64,000 nucleotides of DNA from Mimachlamys varia. Its lineage: Eukaryota > Mollusca > Bivalvia > Pectinida > Pectinidae. Made by a program: the position numbers and the translations under genes. Below the pieces are notes generated by a model. It saw only the letters and a list, made by a program, of their open reading frames with translations. It was not told the DNA's origin and did not search any database. Below are positions 13,201 through 23,725 of the stretch, piece by piece (position 1 is the first letter of the stretch; every line of letters starts with the position of its first letter). The stretch spans positions 30,874,229 through 30,938,228 of the forward strand of contig OX392533.1 of NCBI GenBank assembly GCA_947623455.1, read 5' to 3'.

Positions 13201-16200
13201 TGTTTACTTGGAATTTTATTTGTTATAACTTAATTCAAAATTAATAATATATAATAATAAATATTATATTGAGTTAGTATAATTTTCAATCAAAAGATAA
13301 TTAAGGGGAGTAGTCAGTACTTTATACTAAATAAGCTAAATGAGTCATGGCACATTTGTAGTGTTTAATTTTCTATCAATATATGCATTTTGCCTGTACC
13401 CCTTGATTTTAGATTGTACCCCTGAAATTTTCTGTAGAGGGGTACACTTTACCCCTAATAAAAAAAAGTAATGGGGCATGCTGCTACCAGTCTTTCATCC
13501 CTCTCCAGATCTGCTACAGTGACATGGCTACAGCCTTGCTCCCAGTTTTTCACCCCCTCTCCAGATCTGCTATAGTGACATAGCTACACCCTAGCTTAGT
13601 CTTTCACCCCTCTCCAGATCTGCTACAGTGACATATGGCTACACCCTTGCTCCCAGTTTTTCACCCCCTCTCCAGATCTGCTACAGTGACATGGCTACAG
13701 CCTTGCTCCCAGTTTTTCACCCCCTCTCCAGATCTGCTACAGTGACATGGCTACAGCCTTGTTCCCAGTCTTTCACCCCTCTCTAGATCTGCTACAGTGA
13801 CATGGCTACACCCTTGCTCCCAGTCTTTCATCCCTCTCCAGATCTGCTACAGTGACATGGCTACACCCTTGCTCCCAGTTTTTCACCCCCTCTCCAGATC
13901 TGCTACAGTGACATGGCTACACCCTTGCTCCCAGTTTTTCACCCCCTCTCCAGATCTGCTATAGTGACATTGCTACACCCTTGCTCCAGTCTTTCACCCC
14001 CTCTCTAGATCTGCTACAGTGACATGGCTACAGTCTTGCTATTTTTAATTGTCACAATTAAGAATTTCAAGCTTAAATCGTCAATACACAAGAAAATATT
14101 AATGACAGACATCTTATATTACATCAAATATCAATCACCACTACCGGCTTCATACATCACCAGGGTTTATAGCAGTTAAATTGCTGTGGTCTACACTTAC
14201 CGACTACACCTATCAACTACACCTATTGTGAGTAGGGGAAGACAAGAGGTCATTAACTGTACAAGTTTTCCCTGTGTCAGTACACCTGTTTTAATGTTAC
14301 ATGACATATCAGCCATATACTTAATATATCAAATAATAACAATTAAAGGTTCTTCCTTACTGCTTTGTTTTGAGAACTTGATGTTTACTTGGATTTTGAC
14401 TCAGATTTACATGGCGGTGTCGTCGATGAAGCAGAAGATGCTTACTCTTCGGAACACCTGGTCTTTAATTATTCTCTTGTACTTTTACAAGGGTCTCCAT
14501 TTAAATCTTTTATTTGTTCATATTTTGCCCTGGGTTTAATTGATTTTGAGCTTGGATTGTGATTTTGTTAACGCTTCGGTACTCTCTAATTTATTTTCAA
14601 CTTAGGTCATATTTCGTCTCAAATTGGTTCACAAATTATCATCCATGATTATCATTACTGGACATTTACAATCAGCTAATACCTTTTCCTACCTTTTTTT
14701 AAAGAGCATACAGCCTGTACTGTACTCACAAATCTAGCACTGTCCAACCACTTGTTGAAGCTGAGTAGACTAGAACAAGCAGTGTGAAGTATCTTGTTCA
14801 AAGATATACAATACAGAGCTGTGATGTAACTCAAACCTACAACCCTTCGGTCATGAGCCCATCAACCTACCACTAGACAACCATACCTCTTGAGCTTGCC
14901 AACTCTCTCTCTTATAATTATTATAGTATGAAGATTAACTCCCAAATGTGGACCCTAACATTGAGCATTTTCTAAGATCTGACTATTTCATCTGAAAAGG
15001 CATTTTTTTCCCCTTTGGGTGTACATACATATATATTGGTATACATTTAACTGATGCTATATCTATTAAAAGAATTAAAGCTTAATCTCTCCCATGAAAA
15101 CACCAGAAGTTGGTAACTTTGTTAAGCCTGTTAACTATAATATCTTAATCGAATATGGGATTATACCTAATAATATGATGGGCGAAACAAACTTGTTTAT
15201 GATATATTTTTAATTACTTTTTTCAAAAAATAAATTGAAATTTAAACTTGCTAATTTAGAACTAAAAATTTTTTTTACAAGCACAGCCCACTGTTTAACA
15301 TATATATATAGAGAGATACAAATTTAGTGGTGTTAACATTTTAACCCCTGAAGCCACAGTTAAACTCTTCCAATTAAAAGGCTGGAATAGTCCATTATGA
15401 AGCTGCAGGGGTGAATGAGTTAAAATTGATAAACAAAAGACACTATATGGTAATTATAATAGTAGACACGCTGGAGAATTAAGAGGTCAGATTTTAGGCT
15501 CGGTATATGTATAGGCCATTGACCTTGCCGTAACCACTGACTCTTTTGTTCCGTAAATAACCATATTTCCATTTGTATGTTTTACGATTTATTTAGTACC
15601 GTGTTTAATAATGTACTTTTGTTTTGATCATTCCTGTCATTAATTCCGAGGAGATCATATATATGTCTCTATATGTAAGCCTGAGGTATATGTTCCCATG
15701 TTAATTCTGACTTTTGTAGTCTCTATGAAAACCAAACGTAAACAGCTTTTATGGTAAGTCTTATAAATAACCTACAACATCATATCACACTTGTAATCCA
15801 ATACTGAGCAGATTGATCAGCTAAAATAAAAAAAATATAAACTTTATTTATTTTACAACAATTATGAAACAAGCTATACAACTTATATTAATCACTCTTG
15901 TTGGCCCGGATGTTAGCGCGCGAGGGGTCTTATTGTGGGAGGAAACCGGAGTACCCGGAGAAAACCCACGTGGTCGAGCAGGTGACCCCATACCTTTTCA
16001 CGTCCGATCGGGGAATCGAACCCCGGTCGCCTTGGTGAAAGGCAAGTGCGCTATCCACTGCACCACCCGACCAGCTAAAATAAAGCTGGAGATATAAACT
16101 CACATATCAAGGAAATATACTGTGTCATATAAAAGTAAACCTTGGTCTCCATGGTGACAATTTATATTCATGCTATATTTAAGCTCATCTTGAATTCTAT

Positions 16201-18373
16201 ATTATCAGGTATGATATATGGTGTGTAAACAAGAGGTCCAATGGGCCTGCATTGCTCACCTGACAAATTCTGTTTCAAGAATTTTGTTTCACATCCCGAT
16301 ACAAACATATCTATATTTAGAACAATAATAACTTCAAATTTATAATTAAAAATTTAACACTTTAAAAACTTTTTTTTTAATATTCATGCTGGTATAAATG
16401 CAAATTGATAACATAATATGTTATGTAGCCAATTTGCATTTACTGTATAGCAGCATGAAACCACCTTCATTAAGAACAATTTCAGCTCAAGGTAAAATAC
16501 AAAATGTACATGCAGTAATTTCATGATTGACTGAACCTACATGTACACCAAGAGACCACTCCTCTGAATTCTCCTAACACTGCCCTTATACATGTATGGT
16601 GAAATGCAGGTTGGACTACTTTTTATTGCTCAATTTTCAGCTCAATGAAATATATATAAATTCCTGATTGACTGAACCTGTATTAAGCTAGGAGATCTAC
16701 ATCACCTACATCAAAAGACCTGCACTTTCCTGAACTTTTCTTATATTGTGCAAGTGGGACTACTTCTTATAGCTCAATTTTCAATTCTCTTAATTTTAAT
16801 TGTATTCAATTTCCTCTCAATAAAATAAATGTTAAGAGCTGCATTCATATTTCTCAGTGCATTTATACATCGTAAGAAACTTTGTTTTCGATACTAAAAC
16901 AGACTAAAGACGCTATAGACTGTATAATGGCTGTCATATCATAGTAACGCATATACATATATAAACCTGTCTAAACTGGAAGTCACCAAGACCAAATGTT
17001 TTGGTCAGCTCATTACAGCACTCCGGTTAAATTTGTAGATGCATGATATTTTGAAGTTAAGAGGGAAATGTAGGCACCAAACAGTAAGGCCAGAATAAAC
17101 AGTGTTTCAGTTTACACAAGATTATACTGTAGTTTGTAGGCAACAAGATTGCGTGATGAAAGTGACCAAATGCTATATATTTATTGGCAGTCATACACAT
17201 GTATAGAAGTCTGCGTATTGTTAATAATAAGGCACACAGCCACTTGTAACCTTCATTTCCTAACTCTGTAAAGTAATTACTACAAAAAAACTTGGCCCCC
17301 TGACAAAAGTCAAACTTCCTGCATCCTATTGTATTACCTAAATTGGTATCAAAGTTTATATATAAGTAATCTTGAGCAGGACTTATAATACTGGTTCACT
17401 GCCAATCTGCCATATCAGCCTTCGTATATATACATATCCTTTATATACCAGATGGCTTGGGATTGAAAATATATATGTAAAATATTACACTTTAACTGTT
17501 CTTAGATCCGTGTATCACTGTCATATATTTACAGTTAAGTGTTTTTAGGATACTCTTAAGCCAAAGAAAGATGTCAACATAACATGAGTAGATGTTTAAT
17601 CTACTCTAATCTACTCATGATATGTTGACATCTTTCGTAAATACTAAGATAAATTTAATTTTGTACACTATTGTTCTGATGAGTAAGTCAATACATTCCT
17701 GAATGTTACTAGTTTTATCCAAACCTGACTAACAGAAACCCCAAAGTCCTTTACCCAGGTGGTCTAAAATGATATTGATCTTGTATGTAACACAGGTGGT
17801 CTTGTACATAACACAGTTGGTCTTAACACAAATTGTCTTGTTAATACAGATGGTCTCTTTATACAGATGGTCTCTTTATACAGATGGTCTTTTAACACAA
17901 GTGGTCTCATATCACAGGTGGTCTTAACAGTGATTGTCTCTTAACACAGGTGGTCTCTTAAAACAGGTGGTCTCTTAACACATGCATGTGGTCTTAACAC
18001 AGATTGTCTCTCAACCCAGGTGGTCTCTTAACACAGGCAATCTTTTACATCGAGTGATCTATTAAACAAAGATGGTCTTGGAATGCAGGTAGTCTTAACA
18101 CAGGTTAAGACATCTATTGATACAGATAGTCTCTAAACACAGGTGGTCTTTTAACACAGGTAGTATATATGTCTCTTAATACAGGTGGTCTTTTAATACA
18201 ACTGATCTCTTAACACAGGTAGTCACCTTATTATCTAGATCTGAGAACTCTAACATGCATTGTTGAGTGTTTTTTTACATTACAGTCTAAGTGTATGTAG
18301 AACTGTAATATGTTTTTTTATGTATATCTCATGAAATAGGTTTCTGACTTACCTGATCAGAACTCTGTGACAT
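1180..18373 (-). CDS. AKTIP: AKT-interacting protein (FTS), UEV-like; 3' end outside window
   Basis: Seven coding exons on the minus strand (18373-18353, 6054-5861, 4899-4835, 3864-3764, 3276-3188, 2543-2445, 1287-1180) join in phase to 225 codons plus two bases. The product is an inactive ubiquitin-conjugating-enzyme variant. In animals AKTIP/FTS joins Hook and FHIP proteins in the FHF complex that links vesicles to dynein; this role is family knowledge. Residues 1-50 are polar and Pro/Lys-rich. The UBC fold starts at [14 protein letters not shown] (about 59-72) and continues through [46 protein letters not shown] and [16 protein letters not shown]. Where active E2s have HPN followed by the catalytic Cys, this protein has HPL and no Cys near the expected site. 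The start ATG (18373) is the first in-frame ATG after an in-frame TGA 48 bases upstream. The C-terminal part lies beyond the left edge. Confidence 0.95.
2445..2543 (-). CDS. AKTIP: AKTIP coding exon 6
   Basis: Encodes [20 protein letters not shown] and on to NKEAAE, the most conserved helix of the AKTIP UBC-like fold. Donor GTAAGT at 2444-2439; the acceptor CAG ends just above 2543. Split codons agree on both sides. Confidence 0.96.
3107..3124. repeat. poly-C tract
   Basis: Eighteen consecutive C in an AKTIP intron, followed by TCCCCT. Similar C or G runs occur near 6980, 18993, 38457, 48756, 54297 and 57450. Confidence 0.9.
3188..3276 (-). CDS. AKTIP: AKTIP coding exon 5
   Basis: Encodes [20 protein letters not shown] followed by DVKRAFQKW. 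This is the region that would hold the active-site Cys in a true E2; none is present. Donor GTAAGTT at 3187-3181, acceptor CAG at 3279-3277. Confidence 0.96.
3764..3864 (-). CDS. AKTIP: AKTIP coding exon 4
   Basis: Encodes [20 protein letters not shown] and on to [11 protein letters not shown], the central beta sheet of the UBC-like fold. Acceptor CAG at 3867-3865, donor GTAAGT at 3763-3758. The exon starts with two bases of a codon begun in the previous exon. Confidence 0.96.
3968..4195 (-). mobile_element. tRNA-derived SINE, diverged copy
   Basis: Read on the minus strand it starts with a tRNA-like head (GTGGTGCAGTGGATA, then GGTTCAGTTTCC) and continues through a body shared with the better-preserved copy at 15835-16077. 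Shared pieces include ACAAGATTGATTAATATAAG and CTAACATCCRGGCCAACAAG. Lies in the AKTIP intron between 3864 and 4835. Confidence 0.75.
4835..4899 (-). CDS. AKTIP: AKTIP coding exon 3
   Basis: Sixty-five bases encoding [21 protein letters not shown], the start of the UBC-like fold. Acceptor CTCCAG directly above 4899, donor GTATGT at 4834-4829. Both ends carry split codons that complete Tyr72 and Val94. Confidence 0.94.
5075..5252. mobile_element. hairpin MITE
   Basis: Terminal inverted repeats GGTTTCATCAACGTTCCTTA and its near-complement enclose about 178 bp. Most of the interior also folds back (AAGCATTACAGAATTTAAGG pairs with CCTTAAATTCTGTAATGCTT). No coding capacity. Confidence 0.8.
5621..5734. 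mobile_element. near-perfect palindrome, MITE-like
   Basis: About 55-base arms (AACTTTCATGGTGCTATGAA on the left, its complement with few changes on the right) meet at a GCCCGGGCGGGC centre near 5678. The arms contain GGTCAGCCGTTACATCCATA. A worn relative lies at 34461-34548. Confidence 0.85.
5765..5880 (-). repeat. 46-bp tandem repeat copying the AKTIP exon border
   Basis: Three copies with a 46-bp period: 5765-5810, 5811-5856, and a third that runs into the genuine exon from 5857. Each carries the exon-end sequence TATGGCAGAATA followed by a donor-like GTGAGT (GTGAAT in the farthest copy). Confidence 0.9.
5861..6054 (-). CDS. AKTIP: AKTIP coding exon 2
   Basis: Encodes residues 8-71: a Pro/Thr/Lys-rich leader containing KQLPSIP, then [14 protein letters not shown]. 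Acceptor CAG at 6057-6055, donor GTGAGT at 5860-5855. The codon Tyr72 is split across the junction. Two donor-like copies lie just downstream in the intron. Confidence 0.94.
6253..6675. mobile_element. dispersed repeat of the AAGAGGCCCAATGGG type
   Basis: Begins AAGAGGCCCAATGGGTCTGA and ends near GAGAGGTGAGCTAATTCC. It includes the phrases ACCTTGAACTTGGGACAAGG and CCTTTTGGTTACTGAGAAGA, which recur in diverged form at 39180-39560. A short relative of the left end is at 16231. I recall similar repeats from bivalve genomes, but I cannot check this here. Confidence 0.55.
6676..7760. other. AKTIP intron, no feature recognised
   Basis: AT-rich intron sequence with a short G tract near 6980 and poly-T runs. 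I see no exon, RNA gene or clear element in it. Confidence 0.5.
7764..8025. mobile_element. MITE with long inverted ends, copy 1
   Basis: Starts GGGCCCGTATTCATGAAAC and ends with a near-complement (TTCATGAATATATAGGCCC). Inside the ends, CATGGATTCTGTGCTCCAGC is mirrored by GCTTGAGCACAGAATCCGTG. Closely similar to 22425-22694 over its whole length. Confidence 0.85.
8362..8790. repeat. tandem repeat, about 103-bp period
   Basis: About four diverged copies of a unit containing AAAGTAAATTGAGGTGAACA, CAGGATGAAAAGTTTACAAT and CTACAATATGCTTATTAAAT. The third copy has an internal AAATATT run. Confidence 0.8.
8791..10250. other. AKTIP intron, no feature recognised
   Basis: AT-rich intron with a short (TA)n run near 8930. 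No exon or recognised element is visible before the minisatellite starts. Confidence 0.5.
10262..14040. repeat. large minisatellite, about 55-bp unit, some 55 copies
   Basis: Units contain CCAGATCTGCTACAGTGACA and TGGCTACA. Three variants differ in the middle: GCCTTGCTCCCAGTTTTTCA, CCCTAGCTTAGCCTTTCA and TCCTTGCTACCAGTCTTTCA. In much of the array they follow one another as a three-unit higher-order repeat. A 740-bp element interrupts the array at 12744-13483. Open frames inside it are products of the repeat period. Confidence 0.95.
12744..13483. mobile_element. 740-bp non-autonomous DNA transposon in the minisatellite
   Basis: Perfect 16-bp terminal inverted repeats CAGCATGCCCCATTAC / GTAATGGGGCATGCTG, flanked by the direct repeat CTACCAG (12737-12743 and 13484-13490). 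Removing the element and one CTACCAG restores a normal minisatellite unit. The interior has smaller inverted repeats (ATTGCGACC / GGTCGCAAT at 12999-13069, and CCTCGGATGT / ACATCCGAGG) and no transposase frame. Confidence 0.92.
14186..14560. repeat. possible dispersed repeat fragment
   Basis: The stretch GATGAAGCAGAAGATGCTTA through CGGAACACCTGG resembles a phrase I recall as repetitive in bivalve genomes. The segment GGATTGTGATTTTGTTAACG near 14555 recurs with changes at 47113-47135. Function unknown. Confidence 0.35.
14740..14892 (-). mobile_element. tRNA-derived SINE fragment
   Basis: On the minus strand: GGTTGTCTAGTGGTAGGTTG (box A-like), GGGTTGTAGGTTTGAGTTAC (box B-like), then a body with TTTGAACAAGATACTTCACA. 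That body resembles the conserved central core of some molluscan SINEs (inference). Lies in an AKTIP intron. Confidence 0.65.
14893..15830. other. AKTIP intron, no feature recognised
   Basis: AT-rich intron sequence with short (TA)n runs. Nothing else is recognised. Confidence 0.5.
15830..16077 (-). mobile_element. tRNA-derived SINE, better-preserved copy
   Basis: On the minus strand the element begins GGGTGGTGCAGTGGATAGCG (box A) and carries GGTTCGATTCC (box B). It then has a core with GGGTTTTCTCCGGGTACTCC and GGTTTCCTCCCAC, and ends in an A/T tail near 15830. Same family as 3968-4195. The core is of a kind found in many animal tRNA-SINEs. Confidence 0.85.
16231..16280. repeat. fragment of the AAGAGGCCCAATGGG element
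   Basis: AACAAGAGGTCCAATGGGCC followed by TGCATTGCTCACCTGA matches the left end of the element at 6253. Confidence 0.5.
16384..16458. repeat. hairpin, 75 bp
   Basis: TCATGCTGGTATAAATGCAA pairs with TTGCATTTACTGTATAGCAG followed by CATGA. The loop ATAACATAATATGTTAT is itself palindromic. Probably a small MITE. Confidence 0.7.
17566..17636. repeat. hairpin, 71 bp
   Basis: GAAAGATGTCAACATAACAT plus GAGTAGAT pairs with ATCTACTCATGATATGTTGA plus CATCTTTC around a loop of about 15 bases. Confidence 0.8.
17756..18235. repeat. degenerate minisatellite, about 18-bp unit
   Basis: Many imperfect copies of a unit like CTTAACACAGGTGGTCT. The array ends about 120 bp from the AKTIP start-codon exon. Confidence 0.85.
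18353..18373 (-). CDS. AKTIP: AKTIP coding exon 1 (MSQSSDQ)
   Basis: Seven codons from ATG at 18373 to CAG, followed by donor GTAAGT at 18352-18347. The exon joins in phase 0 to TTPSTPARP in the next exon. The same frame has a TGA upstream and no other ATG, which supports this start. Confidence 0.85.
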
Positions 18374-18497
18374 AACAGCGTGGAAGGTGTGATAGTCATG
18401 TGGACGAGACTGTATCCCTCAGTTGTACTACACAGTTACCCTGACGCACTGGTCAGACGTGGTCACTCTCCAGCCGCTACATCCTCTCACCGGTCAG
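18374..18497 (-). promoter_or_regulatory. AKTIP: AKTIP 5' UTR segment with uORFs
   Basis: Untranslated part of the start exon, beginning after acceptor TTTTACAG (18505-18498). It contains ATG followed directly by TAG (18482-18477), and a second ATG (18399-18397) in another frame. That second uORF crosses the intron and stops at TAA at 6023-6021, well past the AKTIP start. Confidence 0.75.
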
Positions 18498-21400
18498 CTG
18501 TAAAATTATAAAACCATTGTTGATACAAGCTCAGCAGTATGTAATTTAAACCCATGTCACAGTCAGCAGTAATCTATATATGTCATCAAAGTTAATTATA
18601 GAAAGTAAAGTCTACAAGTCTGTATAATTCATGTAGGGTAATTACCTGTTGTGTACATCTATATGTTGATTAACTAGAGTGGTAATAAAGATAATGGATC
18701 TATGTGTACAGAATTAATATAGTGTTTGGTCACAGACATGTACATCGGTCAGTGGGGGATGAAGTAATTGGCCACATATAGCGGTCAGTCTGGGCTGAAG
18801 TAATTAGAGTTGTCGAATGTCCATACACATATCTTGAGTTTCGATCTGAATGCTCGGGATGACATCTTTTGATCTGAACACTCGGATGACATATTTTATA
18901 TTCAGACTTTTACTGGGGGGATTAGGAGGGCATGGCAGATCATAATGATAGCTGTAGCAAAAAAAATGCATATGGAGTGTTTTTAATTGTTAACATAAAC
19001 TTGGGGGGGGGGGGGGGGTAGCAAACAGTAATTATAGTTAATTAGCAAAATGAGTTAACATACTTAATTAGTTAAATTGGCCATGAATAGCAATTTTGTT
19101 GACTGGAAGGCACATTGACATATACAGCTTTCTGGTTCCCTAAGGAGTTTGCTTGCGCCAATCTCTATAACTGCTGACACACTAAAGGAATACCTATAAC
19201 AGGTTTAGCAAAAACCAGCAGACATTCCTATATTAGGAAATTCTAGCATGCATGAGGTATCGCCATGGTGAAAACCTGGAGTCAACATTGCTATATGACA
19301 GGAACTAAATAACTGTTGTAGCCATTTCACCATTGTGATCGCAAACGACCCTGACCTTTTTTATTATCCCTATAGTTCTGAAAACCTGTAACAGATATCT
19401 TATTATCGCTGTCCAGTAAATACTGAATTATTAGGATCCACCAACAAATAAATTAGAATAAATAGTACACAAATCTACAATATAAACACAGATGTGATAC
19501 AGTTAATTAGCATTCACTAATTATTTACGATTTCCTAATGTGAAAATTAACCCCCTGACAGAACTATTACATATATACCATCCTCAGGCAAAACTGTAAC
19601 AGGTAAACAGTACCAGCTGTCGTAACTTTCCTGGAAATACCAACTATGTGATGATCCATAGAATTCAATTTTGTTAACACTGCATGAGGTCTACCAAGAT
19701 ATGAATTAATACAAGTAGAGTATATACTGTATAATGTCAAGAGACGGAGGTCTTTCGTCAGTATTGACATTACCAGTGATCACAATTACATCACACCCAA
19801 TGGTCCTACCTATTATATATACCCCCCAATAAAGCTGTTCAATAGTTAATAGTGGTACCTGGGGTTGTACTAGCTATTTACATTGTGTGTATTCCAATAA
19901 GACATCACAACATTCCAATCACCTATAATACTTACATACATGCATACATTTTCGGTAACATTGAATATCACAAAAGCGTATGTGTTATTTACTGTCAAAG
20001 CTCACGTTGTACATAAGGCACCATAGCGGGGGATTATTTGTATAACACAGACAACCAAAGAGAGACGATTTTATGGCGGATTGATTTATTTCACTGACAG
20101 ACATTCCTTTACGGATAATTTCTTTAGATCGATTTTTCGATATTAAATTTTGGTGAATATGATTATTTCTGACATTGGAATGCATTATGCTTACAATTTT
20201 ATTCGTCATAATTATTTATTTAACCTTGTAATTTTGCATATAATACCGTATAGCTTTGCATAGGAGACATAAATGTATGTTAGACCGATCCGTATCTGCC
20301 TACACATTCCACATCCACGCATCATAATAATACACCATACATACAGTATTTATCTATAACTACATATATCTACCACCAGTCTTTTGCCACTGTAAAACTG
20401 TACTGAGATTTGATTCTACAGATCTATTAAGTTAAGCCTTATTATTCTTATACTGGGGCGGTACATATAATATAAATTTGGTTAATTTACAACAATTGCA
20501 TATACATTTGCTATAGTAATTAAATATTTACAACATGAAGTATAGCGCATGTGATAAAAAAGACTGCAAACTCTTTTACCCAGTTTCAATAAACCCTAAG
20601 ACTGAATCACAGGCACTAGCCTCGTCTGTCAAACACCTAGGATATAAACAAGGTTTATATTATAGGTACCACCTCTAGCCCCTCTGTTGATGATACAGGG
20701 GACTTTGGGGTTGATTTTGCTTAAAATTAAATAGCTAGCTATTTATATTTAAGCAAACAAAAATAGATGTTAATATGACTTCTAGATATCTTGTTAAATG
20801 AAGCAAAATATTATGTTACTTACCCTGGTAAAATTAATAAGAGATGCAATAAAATCCATTCTCCAACTTATCCTTATTATATATATACACAATGACGACA
20901 AGTAGATGTATACTTAAACACACTAGTTTTATGTCCAGATCCACAGTCTCTCTTCTATAGGACTAGTACTTCTGCAGATGTAACTGGAGCTATGTATATC
21001 CTATTCACTTCAACTCCATAGGCAGAGATCTAAGCGTTTAATTGATATGTCGTAAATTTAGCATCAGCCCTACACAAATGACAAATTCCTTGTCAATTAA
21101 CATTAGATTACATTTACATCATGTGTAGAAGAATGTATCACGATCTTGTCTCGGTTACAAGTTTGTTCCTCTCACCTGTGTTAACGACGAATTCCTAACG
21201 AATCAATCACATAACTCCTATTTAAATTCTTTTCTTTGTATATTCGCCCATTTAATCTCGATTCACAGGTAAGCTTGGCCACCGTCAAATAAAATTGCAA
21301 AAAAACTATCAAAATATCCATAGAATTAGTATGAATGTATGAAAGATCTCTAGTCTGTCGGATCTTTTAACTTTTCTAGCGTTAAATAGAACCATGCAGT

Positions 21401-22424
21401 GCAACAAAAACACATGTACAATAGGTCACACGTTGAAGGGGAAATTTCTCTAGTCACTTTGCTAGTACGTTTTTATATCTAGGACAACAAACTTGTTTCG
21501 TTCTTGGCATGAAATCACTTGAACTAACCAGGTGTGAAGCCTATATTGTTGGTGTAATTTTCACCTGTGGTCGTAGATCTAAGGTATTTATAGATAATAT
21601 ACCTCAACCAGATCTAACAATGGCCGAAGATAATCGCTTGTCTACACTTCTAGGTCTCCCGTACCGCACTCCATGTAAACACATCTAATAGAGTTTCCTA
21701 TGGTGAATACCAAACCATTTACCACCATCATAGTATCAATTCAACCTGTGTTTTACACAATTACCGAAACCAAATAATCACCTGTACTTAAATGAATTCA
21801 TGGTATTCATAGCTATATTCAAATCTCTATGAAGTCTTTTAAGCAAACTTGGTGTTTTTCATTTTTGGGGCCTCCTTTGCCGTAATTTGATACATGTACT
21901 ATTATATTTTCCGTAAATCAGTGCAATGTTTGTTTTATGATTCCCACAGTTAAGTTTCTTGTGTGTAATTTTTCCCAAAGACACAAATAATCATTTATTT
22001 AAAGCCAATTTTAACCTGCACTTATAAATTATATGTATGATATCTTAGGTACTGTGTGATGTGATGTATGATATCGTAGGACTGTTCTGAATTACAGTGT
22101 TCTCTGTAAGTTTTGAATGTTTACATTTATAGCTAAAATGTTGACCTATACAAATTCTAAAATGTGGGTTCCTGCACCGAAAATAGGTCATAAATATATT
22201 ATGGCTGATCATGATCAAGTGTCAATAAAGATGAATGTCTTGTTCCTGGGATTGAACCATCTTTGACAACATGTGCATCCCAATGTTGAAGTTAGTTCAG
22301 TTTCTGTTTAGCTATGTTTAATGTTGTATCTGCAGTCTGGTGATTGATGAGGAAGGATTGAGTTTCAGGCTAAAAACTACTGTCCTCACAGAACGGCCAG
22401 TACCTGCAGCAACTGCCAGACCCA
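18498..22424. other. AKTIP 5' intron, no exon seen
   Basis: AT-rich sequence with a G tract (18993-19018) and several short AT runs. An isolated donor-like signal occurs near 20820 on the minus strand, but nothing supports an exon there. Confidence 0.45.
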
Positions 22425-22694
22425 GGGCCTGTATTCATGAAACTGTTCTCATGCTTATATATAAGCATGGATTCTGTGCTCCAGCCAGCTTTCTTGAAAC
22501 TCACCTGAATCTTGTTGAAGAGTCAAAAAGTAATTGTAAATATTGAAAACAGCCTTCGTCTTCATGCCTCTTCAACTTTTTATCAAAATTTTGACAAAAT
22601 TAGATTCCTTAAATAATTCATTGCCATAACAAGAAATAAGGCTTGAGCACAGAATCCATGCTTGAGCATGAGAACGGTTTCATGAATATGGGCC
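22425..22694. mobile_element. MITE with long inverted ends, copy 2
   Basis: GGGCCTGTATTCATGAAACT at the left is mirrored by GGTTTCATGAATATGGGCC at the right. The inverted similarity runs over 50 bases (TCATGCT, AAGCATGGATTCTGTGCTC). Same family as 7764-8025. Confidence 0.87.
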
Positions 22695-23725
22695 ACGATC
22701 TCGAGCCTGTGACTCAGTGGTGAAGCCATTGTTGGTCAGACACCATAACATCTTGCATTGGCAAGGCCATCGCAAATAACACAGTCCACTCGTCCAAATG
22801 TTGCATTATATAATGTCACAATCACCACAAATATGTCACATGACAATTTGATGTAATTAAAACACAGCTACCTATATATGTAGGTACATGTAGGTAAATA
22901 GGTAGGTTGTATAGACAAAGACTAGACATGGACATACAGTGTATAATATATATGCGACCGTCATATCAAAAAGTTAAGTACATTATGTATTATACAGACA
23001 GGTTTAGTAGTCATGTATATATATATACACTTAACCATTCCTGTTTGTCTGCAGGCAAACAGTACAAAATACTACTGTAGTTTTTAATCATGGGAGTAAC
23101 CTCTGTTTAATGTCCTTTCTTCCCCATTTCAGTAATCTAGATACTCGCCCAGGGAACTTTGTATAGGTGCTCCTGTAGTTATGAAATCCAAGGTAATTAA
23201 TATTTATAAGCTTTATAATTTTCTCAGAAGTCTTGGAGTTTCAATCTCTGGCTGTTTCAATCTCTTGCTGGCAATATAAGCTACACTACTTAATATAGAT
23301 TGCCTCATTTTTTATTCTCAGAAAAAAATTATTGTCAATTTTGTTTTTATTTATATATTACCATAAAAGTTCTGCAAAACACATCTTTTCTTTATAGAAC
23401 TGATGAATTGTTAAGCTAATATTGTCATGCAGCTGGTAAGAAAGGTTTCTGTGACAGTTTTTTGCAGTGGTAAATTTACATGGTATAATTCATGCTAACT
23501 CAGCTAGTTTCTAGCGAAGGATGTTACAATTTTACTTCAATCTGTACAATATCATGCTCTGTTTAAAGTAAATGATGACGATTTATATACTGTATGGGTG
23601 ATTATTACCGAGTTAGGTCAGGGGAGTGCACTCTACTGTCATGCTCTGTTTCATATTTAAAGAAGAAACCTGTCTTTTAACGCTTTATCTGATCAGCCTT
23701 CTAAATTTACATGATCTATAAAAAT

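Noticed and set aside
14186..14539. Plus-strand open frame of 117 codons
   Set aside because: Low-complexity hydrophobic translation across what looks like a dispersed repeat; no splice or domain support.
15864..16097. Open frame of 77 codons
   Set aside because: It lies across a SINE on the opposite strand of its tRNA head.
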